Shown here in pieces: positions 11,194 to 22,485 of a DNA stretch of 63,841 nt. The notes below the pieces were generated by a model. The model saw nothing but the letters and a program-made list of their open reading frames with translations, ran no database searches and was not told where the DNA came from. The position numbers were made by a program, and so were the translations under genes. Source of the stretch: Bremia lactucae (Eukaryota > Oomycota > Peronosporomycetes > Peronosporales > Peronosporaceae); NCBI RefSeq assembly GCF_004359215.1, contig NC_090610.1, positions 1,520,716 through 1,584,556 of the forward strand, given 5' to 3'. Position 1 is the first letter of the stretch; each line of letters opens with the position of its first letter.

Positions 11194-11631
11194 TTGGAAA
11201 AAGAAAGAGGTGTCATCAAAGCTATCAAAGCTATTACTTTGCAGCGTTCATGCACAACAAAAGCGGCAGCAAGCTCCGCGTCTAATCAACGCAAGCGTGT
11301 TCGATTCCGACGTGGAAACGGCTGTACGTTCAACTTTGCAGCTCGACATGTTAAGCAGGTAGGTCACTGGGCATTTGGAGTTCGCATCTACGATCACAAT
11401 CACGAACTATTTACGGACCCAGCCGTTCATCCGCAAGGACGCGCGCTGACAGAGAGCAACGCAAAGAAGTATTCCAAGCTGCAGTTGATCGACAGAACCT
11501 GTCCAAATAGTGGCTGCAATGCGCCGTCGTGGGGTTACAAAAAACCAAGATGTTTACAATGTCAAGCAAGTAGAGCGTCCGTGTATCCTAGCTGGTCGTT
11601 ACCCGCTTGCTGTTATATTCGATTGCCTTAA
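11194..11631 (+). pseudogene. MULE protein N-terminal DNA-binding segment
   Basis: The 145-codon frame (the first in-frame codon is TTG) contains CTFNFAARHVKQVGHWAFGV, then YDHNHEL and a PAVHPQGRALTES stretch. A C...(15-25)...HNH pattern followed by a P..HP..R motif is the FAR1/WRKY-GCM1-type zinc domain that precedes the transposase in many oomycete and plant MULEs. The downstream frame is lost around 11560. Confidence 0.7.
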
Positions 11632-11779
11632 AGATCGCCCGGATGCACCTTATTTTGCTAAATTTAATGCTTAACTATAATCGACGCATCTACTGATCAT
11701 TTCCCCTTCCGCTAAAGAAGTACGCCGCCTACTTAGTGCTGGAAAGGGTTGCTTGATAAACTCAATGTAGAAGATTAAC

Positions 11780-12159
11780 CTTTTTGGGTTGCTTTTGATG
11801 CACGTTGTGGGAGCAATGGCCACACATCAAACATTTACTTATGCCTGCTGTTTCATGGCTGGAAAAGATGCAGAATATTACCTTTACAACAGGTGTTTTC
11901 TGCATTTTTGTTGGTACTAAAGATATTTGTCACTTTTCGTGAACTGGCCTTGATGAATGCCCTGTCGATGAATGCCCTGTCGACTGTATATTTTGACGAA
12001 GGCAAAGTCAAATTCCTTTTGTGCCAGTGGCACATAAGCAGAAATAGATTTGCTCGGCAGCAAAAGACCTTTGCAAGTGTTGCAGTCTTCAAAGTTCTTG
12101 AAAAGCACTGGAACAACTTGGTGCAATCGAAACGACAATTTTATCCAATCGAAAACTGA
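11780..12159 (+). pseudogene. MULE transposase core, frameshifted
   Basis: One frame reads LLMHVVGAMATHQTFTYAC, typical of the segment between the first and second catalytic acids. A second frame (11893-12159) has TFRELALMNALS and then CQWHISRNRFARQ. MULE transposases normally show TDRELALMNA at this point, so the catalytic Asp appears replaced by Phe. A 15-bp in-frame tandem duplication (11952-11966 and 11967-11981) repeats MNALS. The C.WH motif is intact. It ends in a stop at 12159. Confidence 0.75.
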
Positions 12160-12258
12160 CGAGGATGGAAGAATCTTTTTTCTTGCCGTATCGTGTTTTA
12201 TCCTGAAGAAACTTGACTGCTATATAAGGACCAATTCGTTGCAGTTCTTATATGTTAT

Positions 12259-12534
12259 ATGCTGCATTTTGGTCATTTGAAAACCTCGCGCGTTGATAGC
12301 GCGCATGTAGCAGTCAGGTCGTGGATAACTGTGTATACCGGGGGATTGTTGATGGAGGAAACTACTTGCCAGCTAATTTGTGATAATCAGCTTGCAACTA
12401 TCAGACTGCAAACAGAGCGTCAACTAGTCTTGGCTGCGGATCGGTCTTTTCTGCCGTTACCGGCAAGGGTTTCTGCTGCAGCTTTAAATACAGCGTTCAA
12501 AGAGTACAAACTGCGACTCGGCACATTACTGTAG
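12259..12534 (+). pseudogene. MULE transposase C-terminal region
   Basis: The frame contains VRSWITVYTGGLLMEE and QLICDNQLATIRLQTERQ, which fits the helical region after the MULE catalytic core. It ends at a stop at 12534. From 12535 to 12828 I see no further coding similarity. Confidence 0.55.
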
Positions 12535-12828
12535 AAGAATGAGAGTAACAATGTGGTATCTCTTGTTATGTTTATTTACTTCGAATATTTGCATACAAGT
12601 TTTGGCAAGCAGCCGCAGAAGCAGCAGCAGCAATACCTGCGAAACCGCCAAGTGTGCTAAGCCTCGAAGATTTTGATTCAAACTGGTAGTTGGTGCAGCA
12701 TCCTCGACAAAAGTAATGTATGTAGCACCCACATCAATTGGGAAAAGAATGAAGCTCAATGAAGCGCGTCCAAGAAGATTATGAAAAGGGGGTCTGATAC
12801 AGACAGCGAGCTAACGTTAACCGTCTAG

Positions 12829-13133
12829 ATGTGCTTCCAGCAGCGGGCGTCTTCAATTTATCCATCCAGCACGGCTGCAGGCGTCCTGTTGGTGCACTTG
12901 TGCATCAATTGCTGGGACACAAATTGCAAAGCTCAACTCAGCGAGATCCATCGCAGTTTAAAGTTACGAAGTATTCTTTGCGGCCTGTACGTCGATGCAA
13001 CAACTGCGGAGAAGCAGGGCACAATAGAAGCAGATGTCAGCAACCAATTCCAGCTTTCGCAGTTACTGCATTGGTAACTTTTGATGCTCTTCGTGCTGAA
13101 GAATGGTGGCATTTTAGATATATACCAAAGTAA
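12829..13133 (+). pseudogene. MULE C-terminal CCHC zinc knuckle
   Basis: The frame starting near 12831 ends with RRCNNCGEAGHNRSRC, a CX2CX4HX4C zinc knuckle. MULE transposases often carry such a knuckle after the SWIM finger. The preceding part (HQLLGHKL) may be the remains of that finger. The stop follows about 25 residues later. Confidence 0.65.
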
Positions 13134-13269
13134 ATGAGCAGTACCTAGAGATGATTTATTAAGTTTTTTTCCTAGTTATTAAGGGAACAGCGAGAAATTT
13201 ATTATAGCCATCTGCATCGCTGAGATTTGGGCATGCCAACACAACTACGCGAGACTTTGCGGTAGAAAG

Positions 13270-13560
13270 AATACGTAAATACAGTTACCACTTAGTCCAA
13301 AACAGGCCCAGCACGGCCAAAATAAAAAAATACGGTGTAGCCGTAGCTCTTAAAAATCGAGTTTCACTAATATAGGGAACCTGGTACTTCGAAGTTGCAA
13401 AGATTTAGACATTCAAAAAGCACTGCAAAACTTTGCGGCGGAAAAGCGCTCGTTGAAGACGTGAATACAGTTACCACTTAGTCTAAAACAGTGTTAACAC
13501 GGCCCAAAACAAAAAAAAATGGTAAAGTCATAGCTCCTTAAAATCGGGCTTCACAAATAT
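13270..13560. repeat. Two diverged direct repeats in the MULE 3' region
   Basis: The segment AATACAGTTACCACTTAGTC and about 80 further bases occur near 13276 and again near 13466, about 190 bp apart. The copies differ by small indels. Non-coding. Confidence 0.65.
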
Positions 13561-13635
13561 AAGAAATTATGCTGGAGGTATGAAGCAAGTTGTTTCTTCA
13601 AGAAATTCGGTCAGAAGCCAGTACTGGTCCATCTT

Positions 13636-13763
13636 AGCACAGCAAGAGAATGCGAACCAGCACCTGGAGATTGTATCGGCGGAGAAACAACCGTAATACA
13701 GCACAGCAAGAGAATGCGAACCAGCACCTGGAGATTGTATCGGCGGAGAAACAACCGTAATAC
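13636..13763. repeat. Perfect 64-bp tandem duplication
   Basis: 13636-13699 is repeated exactly at 13700-13763 (unit begins AGCACAGCAAGAGAATGCG). The last 11 bp (AACCGTAATAC) then occur once more. The lack of any difference suggests a recent event or an assembly slip. Confidence 0.9.
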
Positions 13764-13904
13764 AACCGTAATACAGGAAGCAGTTTTGTCTTTGGCTACT
13801 TTTCAACGATTATGATTCGTATGAAATTAAACGTTTGTTTTGTTAATATTTTAATGGTAAATGAGTGGTGCTTAGCGAGAATTGAGTGGTGGATAGCGGC
13901 TCCC

Positions 13905-14060
13905 TTAACATATATTAAGTCTGATAATGATGATTGCAATACGTAGGAACACAATTTATCCGATACAATTTTACTTTTCTTTATGCTAAGCCTTCTTAGC
14001 ATGGACCTTTAGCTGCTGAGAATTCTTAGCAAGTTTAATGCCTTCCTCTGCACGAAATTA
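13905..14060 (+). repeat. Family A LTR, right part (after the MULE)
   Basis: Continues the LTR interrupted at 10908. TACAATTTTACTTTTC and the run ending CCTTCCTCTGCACG match the 3' third of the LTRs at 6229-7290 and 49823-50290. The LTR end itself is missing; the sequence joins pol debris at about 14060. Confidence 0.6.
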
Positions 14061-16345
14061 GCTCTGCATCCTAATCAGGATGCAGCAGCTTACGCACAGC
14101 CGTCTTTCTCTACGCAAGGGCATTTGAAATCCACCTGGGAAAGACCGGATGCGGCTTAAGCAAGCCGACGTAGAGCACTGAGTGGATGCGGAACTGGGCG
14201 GAATTATAGCGTATAAACTTGGCCCTTCTTGGCCAAAACGTAAAAGGTCTAATAAAGCGAGGACATAATTTAGTTTCAAAGACCGCAAACACTTCATTTA
14301 AAGGTACTTTTAGCTTTTCGTAAGACACGGTAATCCAACGCTCACTTACTAAACCAGCTTCTGCCTTTAGCATCCACTTGTTATTTTATTTGTCGTGCCT
14401 ATCAGCTATTGCATCACGCAAATACCGTAAGACATTCAATCGCGTCACGAGAAATTCAGGTACCAATTATCGAAAAGTGACTGTTTGAGAACAGCCAGCC
14501 GATCCACAACGTCTTCGAACCAAGTCCTGATTCACATAGTGGCTGTATTAAAAGAAAAGCGTGGATGTTTGATGTCGTTTACGCTAAATGGAGCATAGCC
14601 TGCGACAGCACGAATAGCGTTGTTCAACGCGAACACGACAACAGCGAGGATTGATCTCCAACGCTTCGGCGTCTTAGAACACACACTGCAAAAAACGTCT
14701 TCAAAACCGCGATTGACGCGCTCCGTCTGACCATCGGTCTGCGGATGATCCACTGTTGACATGTCATATCGAGTGCCTAGCACCCGGGAGATCGATTTCC
14801 AAATGTATTCACGAAATGGGGTCTTTTTCAGACGATTGCCACAGGAAAAAAGTGTTGAAGAAACACGCGATCAATACAAAGCGTATCTATAAATTTATCA
14901 TTAATGGTATCCGACGCAGCCGCTAAATGAGTCATCTTGCTCAAACGGTTAATATATATCACAACGCCTGTGTGCCTAAAGAAAATTTGAAAGTTAAGCA
15001 CAACATTCATACTGGATTCTGAACACCCAATGGCTGACAAGTGGTGCGATTGAAGTGTCGGGGCTAAATCATTGGCACGCCTAACACGTGCGCGCGTAGG
15101 TACTAACACATTTATAGAGATTGGGCGGTACCTATGGGCGCACAAGCCACCAATATTTCTGGCTCACCGAGTCGAAGGTCTAATCTTGACCGAGATGACT
15201 GTTCAGCTGTATTATGTGCCTCGTAGAGGATCCAATACTTCAATTCCTCATCATGAGGAATCCGATGCGCGGAGAGTTCGCCGAATCATTGTAATTTTGA
15301 AAAAAGCCCTTATCGATAGAGTATACATGAAGCCCCGCACGCAAGTGTACCGAGAAGTCATTGTTCGAGTTTAAATCGTTATATTCCAGAGCCAGAAGCA
15401 TCATTCGTGGCATAAGCAGCACGAATTAAGTCAGTGACTGGCGACGTCAGAGTGGTAACATGAGCAAGCTTAAATCAGGACTGCGTTTTAACGCATTTGT
15501 CGAAGCGTTTGGCTTTTCCGGCTTATACTTTACCTCGAAGTTATACTACAAAGTATGAATGCCATAATACCATCGTCTGGGACTGAGTCGCGGCGCATAA
15601 AGACGCATGTACCGTATGGATCACACAAAAGCCTTTAAGCCAAGCACATGAACTCTAAAGCTTACAGATTTATGATAGCAATTTTCACAACAAGTTTTTG
15701 TCCGTCCCTTTCTGTTTGTAACAGATCACAGCCTATCGCAAAGTCATTTGCGTCACCGACGACTCTTATAAGCCGATAGGAACAGGCAAAGCAAAAAATG
15801 GAGCATGGATAGACTTTCTCTTATCGCTTACAAAGCGTCGTTCTCGATACTACTTCAGCACCAATCCACATCCTTCCTAAGAAGATTAGATATTGGACGA
15901 GCCATATCGCGTCACTTTAGCTGAACTTATGCAGATATTTTGCAAGACCTAGCAAATTACGGGATTTCATCGATTCATAGGAATCAGCCAATCTACCATA
16001 TCTTTTGTCTAAGCAGGTCTGCTCTAATACCTCGCTTTCCGAATTTTCACTCGATAAAGAAATCTCTTCCGCACCAAAGATGCATCTTATTTGCGTCGAC
16101 ATACAACTTATTTGTGCGCATGCCTTAGAGCACTGCGTAAATGCCTATGTGATTATTCGCATCTGATCGACCCTGATCCGCACGCCCATGCCCTATGTCA
16201 TTAAAATATGTATAGGAAAACCCCCTAGAAGGGCCGGACAGCTGCGTCACCAGACGATATAAGTAGCCGGAGCATTGGAAGCTCCTAGACCATCACCAGC
16301 CACTCCTAAAGTATGACGCTTGGGGCGCTATTCACTGTACAGGAA
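14060..16345 (-). mobile_element. Decayed Ty3/Gypsy pol (family D)
   Basis: On the minus strand, from right to left: RT remnant with EWLVM near 16310; connection to RNase H with LLGLAKYLHKFS at 15917-16102; decayed RNase H at about 15500-15900; integrase N-part at 14828-15145 (INRLSKMTHLAAA); integrase core end MSTVDHPQTDGQTERVNR at 14532-14783; and the C-terminal block LCPRFIRPFTF and LYVGLLKPHPVF at 14058-14373. Every domain is in a different broken frame, and no LTR or gag is attached. It is not close enough to families A or B for me to merge it with either. Confidence 0.75.
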
Positions 16346-17130
16346 TGCAAATAGCTCGCATGATCAGTTGATAATATTCAGTGACCAAGTTGAGTTCACT
16401 GTTCATAGAACATCTAAGCATATTGCTTCAAAGAGCAATCTTCCTAGGAGTTGGTTTTGTGCCAGTATAGAAGCAACCATTTAAGCTTGTTATAAGCATG
16501 CACAGTGCGCTATTACCCGTTTGGCTTCTTATACAAAAAGTCGGAGTCGAATGTACATTCACGCACTGTTCATTTTGGTTCAGGCTACCGACGTGTCGAT
16601 CAGTATTTGGTTGGAAACCCACGTGGAATTTCAAGACGTACTTCTATCAGGGAGTAAAACAGACGATAGATTACGACACACCACGTCTTAGAAGTTCCTA
16701 AACCAAGGATAGCACGAATCTGAAAGATCTTTAAGAATAGATGATCCACTATGCGCACTAATTGTCGATTTTGTGTCCACCACGACGATTTATATAAAAG
16801 CGATGATGAGTTAAATTCAGTACCGGGTCGAGTGACCACCATATCAGATAAAAATCGCCATGTTTCAAGGCCTGGACGAACTCATCCACAGACATTTTGT
16901 CCACTAGTTTCTAACGAAATTCATGTTTCGCTCATCAATAATATTTTGTTTTTATCATCGATAAATCCATTTTTTGAAATCGGTTTATCAGTCCAATCCA
17001 CCAGATCAGATGCTCTGACTCACATGTTCAAGATTATGCAAATAAACGATCGAAGTGGCTTTGGCAATCACTTGTACGGTCTCTGCTAATTCTTACCCCA
17101 TTAAATCCACCTTGAATACTACACTGTCAA
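16346..17130. other. Unassigned 785-bp stretch
   Basis: Contains short open frames on both strands (16751-17089 plus, 112 codons; 16600-16842 minus, 80 codons) with no motif I recognise. It lies between two retroelement pieces and is most likely further degraded element sequence. Confidence 0.3.
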
Positions 17131-17400
17131 AATTGCGGCATCCGCATCGATGAAGGTAACGGAACACACCGGATATGTAATGGGGCACACATCGGTTGGA
17201 AAAACGTTGTTGTGGAACATTTACCTTATGAGCGAATACCCTTTTATCTTATTCTAAAATGGTTAATTACCTAAATCCCGCTTATTATGGGTAAGAAATG
17301 TGGTCGCCGCCACATATAAATCTGGTGGCCGAAATCTATTTAAATTAGCTAGGGTAAGGTTTCAGATTTAAATAATTAAATAAAGTGCAGTATTCCTTTT
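17131..17400 (-). repeat. LTR-like repeat F, copy 1
   Basis: About 17230-17350 is, in inverse complement, similar to 43345-43470. Both have a CACCAGAT...TGGTGGC hairpin-like start followed by ACCC.TAATAA and an AT-rich body. This points to an LTR or other dispersed repeat of a further family. No coding region can be tied to it. Confidence 0.45.
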
Positions 17401-17717
17401 GATCTTAAAGCCGTAAGTGCCTTCCTAAGGCTTGCGCATTGATCTGTAAGAGATAGAAGCCTTTCTAAGGTACATTCTCTTGGGCACTAGTTGCCACTTG
17501 GTTCTACGAACCGTAGAATCCCTTGAACTAGAATTCATTCAGCTTTATTAGCTTGTACGACTCCCTGAGTTAACAAACCCATTAGTTCAATAGAACTTAG
17601 TGACTCTCTGAGTCTGAAAGTCTTCCTCTGACTTTAAGAGCGAGGTAGCTCCGCTACAACTAATAGCACTCGCAGTCAATCTACGCCTGAGTCTTTATAT
17701 AATAAGCCTTCACTGAA

Positions 17718-19268
17718 ATGGAAGAATCACCAGACCTTTCAGATGCGCAACGCGCAGCGTATGACAAGCTTCGTTTGGGATTGAAAATGTAGAGTTCATT
17801 ATATCCCATGGGCCAGAGGTCCTGCATGCAAGGCTTGAAGCTTTCATGCGATATGAATCCTCCCTGATCGGCCAGGTTCAGGATCGCCTTGCGGTATTTA
17901 TGCCAATTTGGTAATATCTGTACCTGATTCAGAGCCTAAGGCTCGCCCTCTAGTTGTCAATGTGAGTCACCAGGAACTTCGTGGTCGCGAAGGTAATAGT
18001 GCTACTGGTGGTTATTGTTTGCATCACCAGAAAAGGAGTGAATCTAGGGATCACTCCCAGGGCCAAGCTAATGTTAACGTAAACACGAGCCAATAGAAGA
18101 GGGACCGCGATACGTTGCATTCGCTCCTGAAAAGAGGCCTTGGTTACCCTATAGAAGAAACTACATTCGTTGGTCTGGTATGACCAACGATCAATATAAA
18201 TTCTGTTATTCGACTCATTTAGGCTTTACAAGCCTGGTGAGAATGAACTGGAATTATTTATCGATGCCTTTTACCGGCATCGGTGGTACACTTGCAAACG
18301 GGCAAAGGATGTCAAACCTTCGTTCTAAGCTTGGCCATCCTTTGTACAGAATGTACTAAACATAGGCCGTGAAGTCTGGTTTGAGAAGCTAAATCCTTTC
18401 CGTGAACGGTTTAAGAAACGGACCGTAGTCGGTGCACGCTATAAGTTCCACCGTTTGTCTAGATAGGCAGGGATTCCTTGCCTCTCGCGGTGCAGGTCAT
18501 GCCCCTAAGAAAGCATATTCCCTCAACGATGCCATTGGAAAACGCTCATCTCTTACGAGATGCGTCAAGGGATTGAGAACCTTCAATCCTATTACGAGCG
18601 CGGGAAGCGCTCGTTTACATATGGACCTTCTGCAGAGGAGGATAAGTATCGTCGTACTGCAAGACGAGACCAAGAATGTCCAAACATCAGTTGGAAACGA
18701 GATTCCCAACTATCCTGCTAGGGTGAATACCCTCGCAACGACCGAGATAACTCGTTCGACCCCCTTTGCCTCACGGTGGTTCAAGGAACTTGTAACAAGA
18801 AAGCGCCTCTCACCACCTGACCACTTCAATGGATGCGGAGGGAGAGGAAAGATCGGGTTCGCCTTGTATGACATGCCCGATCCAACATCGCGATTTGGAT
18901 CACACCCTTTATTTTTAAGGATGAATCTTGATCACGAGCGATTCCGTCGTCGCGCGCTTGCGGTGACGGTCGATAATATTTTCGTGACCAATTGAAAAGT
19001 TCTGCGCAGGTTGCGACTGAACAGCTGGCGAGCGAAAGGACACATCAGTCTCTTCAAAACGAGCTGTTGTTAGCTCTTCAGAAGATCTCTTCCTTGGAGG
19101 GAAGAGCAAATCGTCTGGCTCAGAAAGATTAGACCCTGTTCCGAGACAATATGTCTTTGGCTCGGAACCATCAGGCTTTGGCTGATGCCCTTGACCGTTC
19201 CGGTGAAATCCGGAATCAGACGAAACCTCGTACTGATGGTACGGGCGGAGGCGCCCAACACAAAACGT
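17718..19268 (+). pseudogene. Counter-oriented ORF of the 17.7-22.5 kb Gypsy element
   Basis: It starts ATG at 17718 (MEESPDLSDAQRAAYDKLRL) and reads towards the minus-strand pol. It is interrupted by a stop after 24 codons and by several frameshifts. Segments shared with other copies, in order: EKRPWLPY and a downstream T.D.YKF stretch near 18140-18200; HAISSTVCL near 18432; a MRQGIENLQSYYERG-like stretch near 18560-18600; an RRDQE...SW segment near 18660; and a C-terminal coiled coil around ALQKISSLEGRANRLAQKD (about 19070-19125), ending near 19268. The last 350 bp overlap the tail of pol on the other strand. I know no named domain for it. Upstream 17401-17717 has no ORF and may be its leader. 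Confidence 0.65.
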
Positions 19269-21146
19269 AGAATGCGTACGCATTCTACGAGGCAGCGCGA
19301 TCGTGTATGCATTGCCTTGGCGATGTAATACACGAAACGGGTTGATATACCTGGGCAGTAATTTATAACTGCCTACATTCGTCACTACGTGCTTTAGTAA
19401 ATTTACTTTAGCCAGTAGTTCTAGGTCATTATTGTTTGCTCTTCCATTTTTGTTATAGTTCCGTTTCTGTAGTGCACCGTATCAGCTATGGAATTCTGTA
19501 CGAAACGGACCACTGCTTCTCTAGCAAGCAGGAAATCGCCTGCTGACTCGGTTTTATTTTTGTTTCCAGTGCGACCGGCTCGCACTGCGGAGATATTAAT
19601 CTCTTTATTACTGAGAGTATTATCATTGTCATAAATATTCTTGTTTTCGATGCTGAGTCTTTCAACATCGTTGTCTACTTTAATGTTAATTTACTCAACA
19701 TTGGTATCCTTCACATTGACCTTAGTGCTAATGCGTGATGAGCAAGAGCTCGAAGGTTCTTTGCTCGAGCGAGTCCCTACCTCTTAAATTAGAGTTTCTC
19801 TCAAACAGGGTAGGTATATGTGGGCGAAGCCATTCACGGAAACCGGTGCATGCTTTGTAGAAGCATGCACTAAATTGTTGATGGCAAATTCTACCATCGG
19901 TAAAAACTCACTCCGACTTTTAAAAGAGTGAAAGTATTGGAAGTATCCGCGAAGTACCTCTTCGAGAATACGGGTTGCACGCTCCGTCTGACCATCTGTT
20001 CCAGGATGATCAGAAGTTGACATTTTAAGTGAGTTCCAAGTGATTTAAACACAGTTTGCCAAAATTCCGCCGTGAATCATGGTATTCTTTATTTTGGTCA
20101 CCGTTTTTAGCGAGATGGTACATCTGGCTGCCGTCCCGGAGTCGACACAACCAAAGGCTGTGCTCGTGTCTTTGTTGACACTATATATTGACTCCATGGG
20201 TTCCCCGTGAACTGGTCTCGAATTGAGACCCTTTACTCTTGTGAGTGTCTTCGGGGAATCCGAAGACCATAGATAGGGACTGCCAACACTCTGCCGGAAC
20301 AGGCAGAGGTTGTAACGGAGCCGGGATGAAGCACTGGGCTATACCCGTTGATAAACTTTGCAAGCACGTATGTACTTGCAGACGAACTTATACTGGAGTG
20401 GCCAGTAGAAGTCGCGACTTATCGTGAGATGAGTCTTCTCACGCCCACAATGACTGCTTATTGGTGCATCTTGGTACTCATACATATGCGTCATCGCAAA
20501 TCATAATGGGTAGGGATGATGAAAACAGGTGTGTCGCTAGCAATAGCTGTACAGTACCGTAACCCATTGCGTGTTGTTTATCGATCTGTTGTGGATCGAT
20601 ACAATTTCGACAGTCATTTTAAGGATTGTTGGGATGAATTTCTAAGGCAATCCATTTAAACATTTAAGAGCCCTATCTTCTTGACAAGCTCTTCTAACGT
20701 CGCCAAGTAGTGTTGACGACGGAACACTTATTGTTGAAACAGTAGCCTTCTGCTCACTGTTGATTGTGCAGCCAACTCAAATCAGGTCGGTGCGAAAGGG
20801 CATCAGCAACGACGTTAAGTCGTTCTGGTTTATACTCCACGAAGAAGTTAAACTCCGCGAAGAAAGACAACCATCTCGCCATTCTTTGCGAGAGGTGGGG
20901 AATTTTTACGGCCGCGCATAAAAACGCATGATCCGTGTATAAAATGGACTGTCTATCTCCCAAGAGAAAGACCCTAAACTTAGGCAGTGCATATTTCATG
21001 GCATGGAGTTCCTTGTCATGCACTGGGTAATTACGTTCAGCTGGTTGAAGCTGACGCGATTGATAACAGACGACGCGCTCTGCGCCGTCTGTGTAATATT
21101 GCATTAACGCACAGCCGATTGCAAAATCGCTGGCGTCACAGACCAC
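18915..21146 (-). mobile_element. Ty3/Gypsy pol (RNase H, integrase, C-terminal tail), broken
   Basis: Minus strand, right to left. RNase H at 20754-21146 has MVCDASDFAIGCALMQY, YPVHDKELHAMKYAL, a YTDHAFLCAAV stretch and VEYKPERLNVVADALSHRPD. Integrase pieces follow at 20181-20450 and at 19784-20023 (MSTSDHPGTDGQTERATRIL). The C-terminal domain is at 18915-19385 (LLPRYINPFRVLHRQG, then FCVGRLRPYHQYEV). RT is deleted: gag is followed almost directly by RNase H. The tail after RPYHQYEV lies antisense to the counter-ORF coiled coil. Frames are separated by stops, so this copy is dead. Confidence 0.85.
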
Positions 21147-21299
21147 ATGGAATGGTTAGTCTTGATCTGCAATTGCCAAGATGGGCTATTGCATCAAGCT
21201 TTGCTTGATACCCTCAAAGAAACGCATACAATCAGCATTTCAAGATCACTACACATTTTTCTTCAACAAAGAAGAAAGATGTACCGACATTTCGGCATA

Positions 21300-21898
21300 A
21301 TCGTGTGAGCACTTGTGCAGGTACGCCGCTTAACCAAGGAACTTTCTAAGTCCTACTACATCGACTGGCACAGGCCAATCGGTGATGGCCTTGATCTTTT
21401 ATGGATCTGGGCGTGCACCGTGTCTGCAAGACCTTTGATAAACACAGTTACCTGTGTTTGCTCATCAATTCGATGACTTACGATACAACTGACCAGGTAT
21501 CGTGGATGTTGGGCATAAGTGTGAATGTCACGCTTGCCCTGCTTAAAATCCAGAAGCTCAGCCCGAGCCTTAAATTTGGCGCGTGGTGGCTCTAATGTTT
21601 GTCTGAGCCGGGTCCTGAAGACATCATACGACCCAAAGACAAATGGGTCGTGAAGCTCGAGCCCCAAGGCCCTAGATTGGGCACGTCCGGCTAAGTTGGG
21701 CATCCCAAATTTTACTTTCGGCGCATCATCACTGATACGATGAGCTTCAATGGCGTCGTTTAATTTAGAGAACCATTTCAGAAGGGAGTCTTCTTCGACT
21801 GCATTCAACTTGGCGATTTTGATCTTAAAGCTTTCGGGACGAAGTGAAAGCGTCCGCCCGCTAGCAGCATGTAAATGCTGCTGTCTCAACAGTTTCAT
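21300..21898 (-). mobile_element. Gag of the 17.7-22.5 kb Gypsy element
   Basis: A 180-codon minus-strand frame (21356-21898): LLRQQHLHAA start, PESFKIKIAKLNAVEEDSLLKW (a PxxFxG-like capsid start), then FGMPNLAGRAQSRAL, the segment ELLDFKQGKRDIHTYAQH and QVTVFIKGLADTVHAQI. This order fits the retrotrans_gag capsid helices. It is truncated before any zinc knuckle. The same gag occurs at 52.0-52.65 kb (plus) and in fragments at 46.35-46.53 (minus) and 46.98-47.15 kb (plus). It lies directly downstream of the LTR and primer-binding site, as expected for 5' position. Confidence 0.8.
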
Positions 21899-22001
21899 CT
21901 GTTGATCACCCTGTTTCTCATCACCAATGTGTGGTGAGAGCCTTGCTGGTGAAGCAACGCTAATCTCTCCCGTCGAGTTTGTGGTGAATAAACTCGGCTA
22001 T

Positions 22002-22014
22002 GGCAGCGCTACCA
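22002..22014 (-). promoter_or_regulatory. Putative primer-binding site
   Basis: On the minus strand the LTR end CCCCGTTACA is followed by CC and TGGTAGCGCTGCC. A TGG-initiated stretch two bases after an LTR is what a tRNA 3' end (ending CCA) would pair with. An initiator Met-type tRNA (...TACCA) is one candidate; the tRNA itself cannot be identified here. Confidence 0.5.
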
Positions 22015-22016
22015 GG

Positions 22017-22457
22017 TGTAACGGGGCACCTTTCACCAGTACTGATCAGTACTACTCGACCTTTACTTATTTCAGTGTGGGTAGGGTGCCTCATAACTTT
22101 ACGTACACAGATGAACGGAGAAAGATTTCAAGGTAGCTAAGGGTCTTTACCTACCAAACGTAATTCAATGGATAAGAATTATAGAAAAGTAAATGTATTA
22201 ATACAATTAGTTTCTGACGTAACGATCTCTATCAACTACTGCACGTATTATATTAATATCTAACTAAGTATGGCATATACTTGCGCACCGCACAAACGTG
22301 TCTTAAAACGGAACTATTAAAGTCAAAATTAATTAAGCTAACAAAATTAATTAAGTTAACAATCTTAGACTTCTTTATTCATTTCCTCTCATAGGCTATA
22401 ATATTTATTATTCCTCTTAAAGGAAATAATACTTATGTAAAGGGACACTTCGTTACA
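22017..22457 (-). repeat. Family A 5' LTR, 441 bp
   Basis: On the minus strand it runs from TGTAACGAAGTGTCCC (22457) to GGTGCCCCGTTACA (22017). The left flank holds the primer-binding site and gag; the right flank is unrelated sequence of family B. The 3' LTR of this element is not visible next to the counter-ORF start at 17718. Confidence 0.8.
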
Positions 22458-22485
22458 CTCGCTCTGCAATTCAAAATAAAAAGGG

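Larger units (their letters stand above)
10909..13904 (+). mobile_element. Mutator-like (MULE) DNA transposon, about 3.0 kb
   Basis: It is bounded by imperfect terminal inverted repeats: GGGAGCCGCTATTCACC at the left, and its near-inverse ending ATAGCGGCTCCC at the right, with similarity continuing for about 45 bp. Inside, in order, are a FAR1/WRKY-like DNA-binding segment (11194-11631), transposase core fragments (about 11780-12159), a C-terminal region (12259-12534) and a CCHC zinc knuckle (13016-13058). Frames are broken and one expected catalytic residue is replaced, so it is not autonomous. It sits inside a family A LTR (10668-10908 plus 13905-14060). I could not find a clean 9-bp target duplication. 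Confidence 0.8.
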
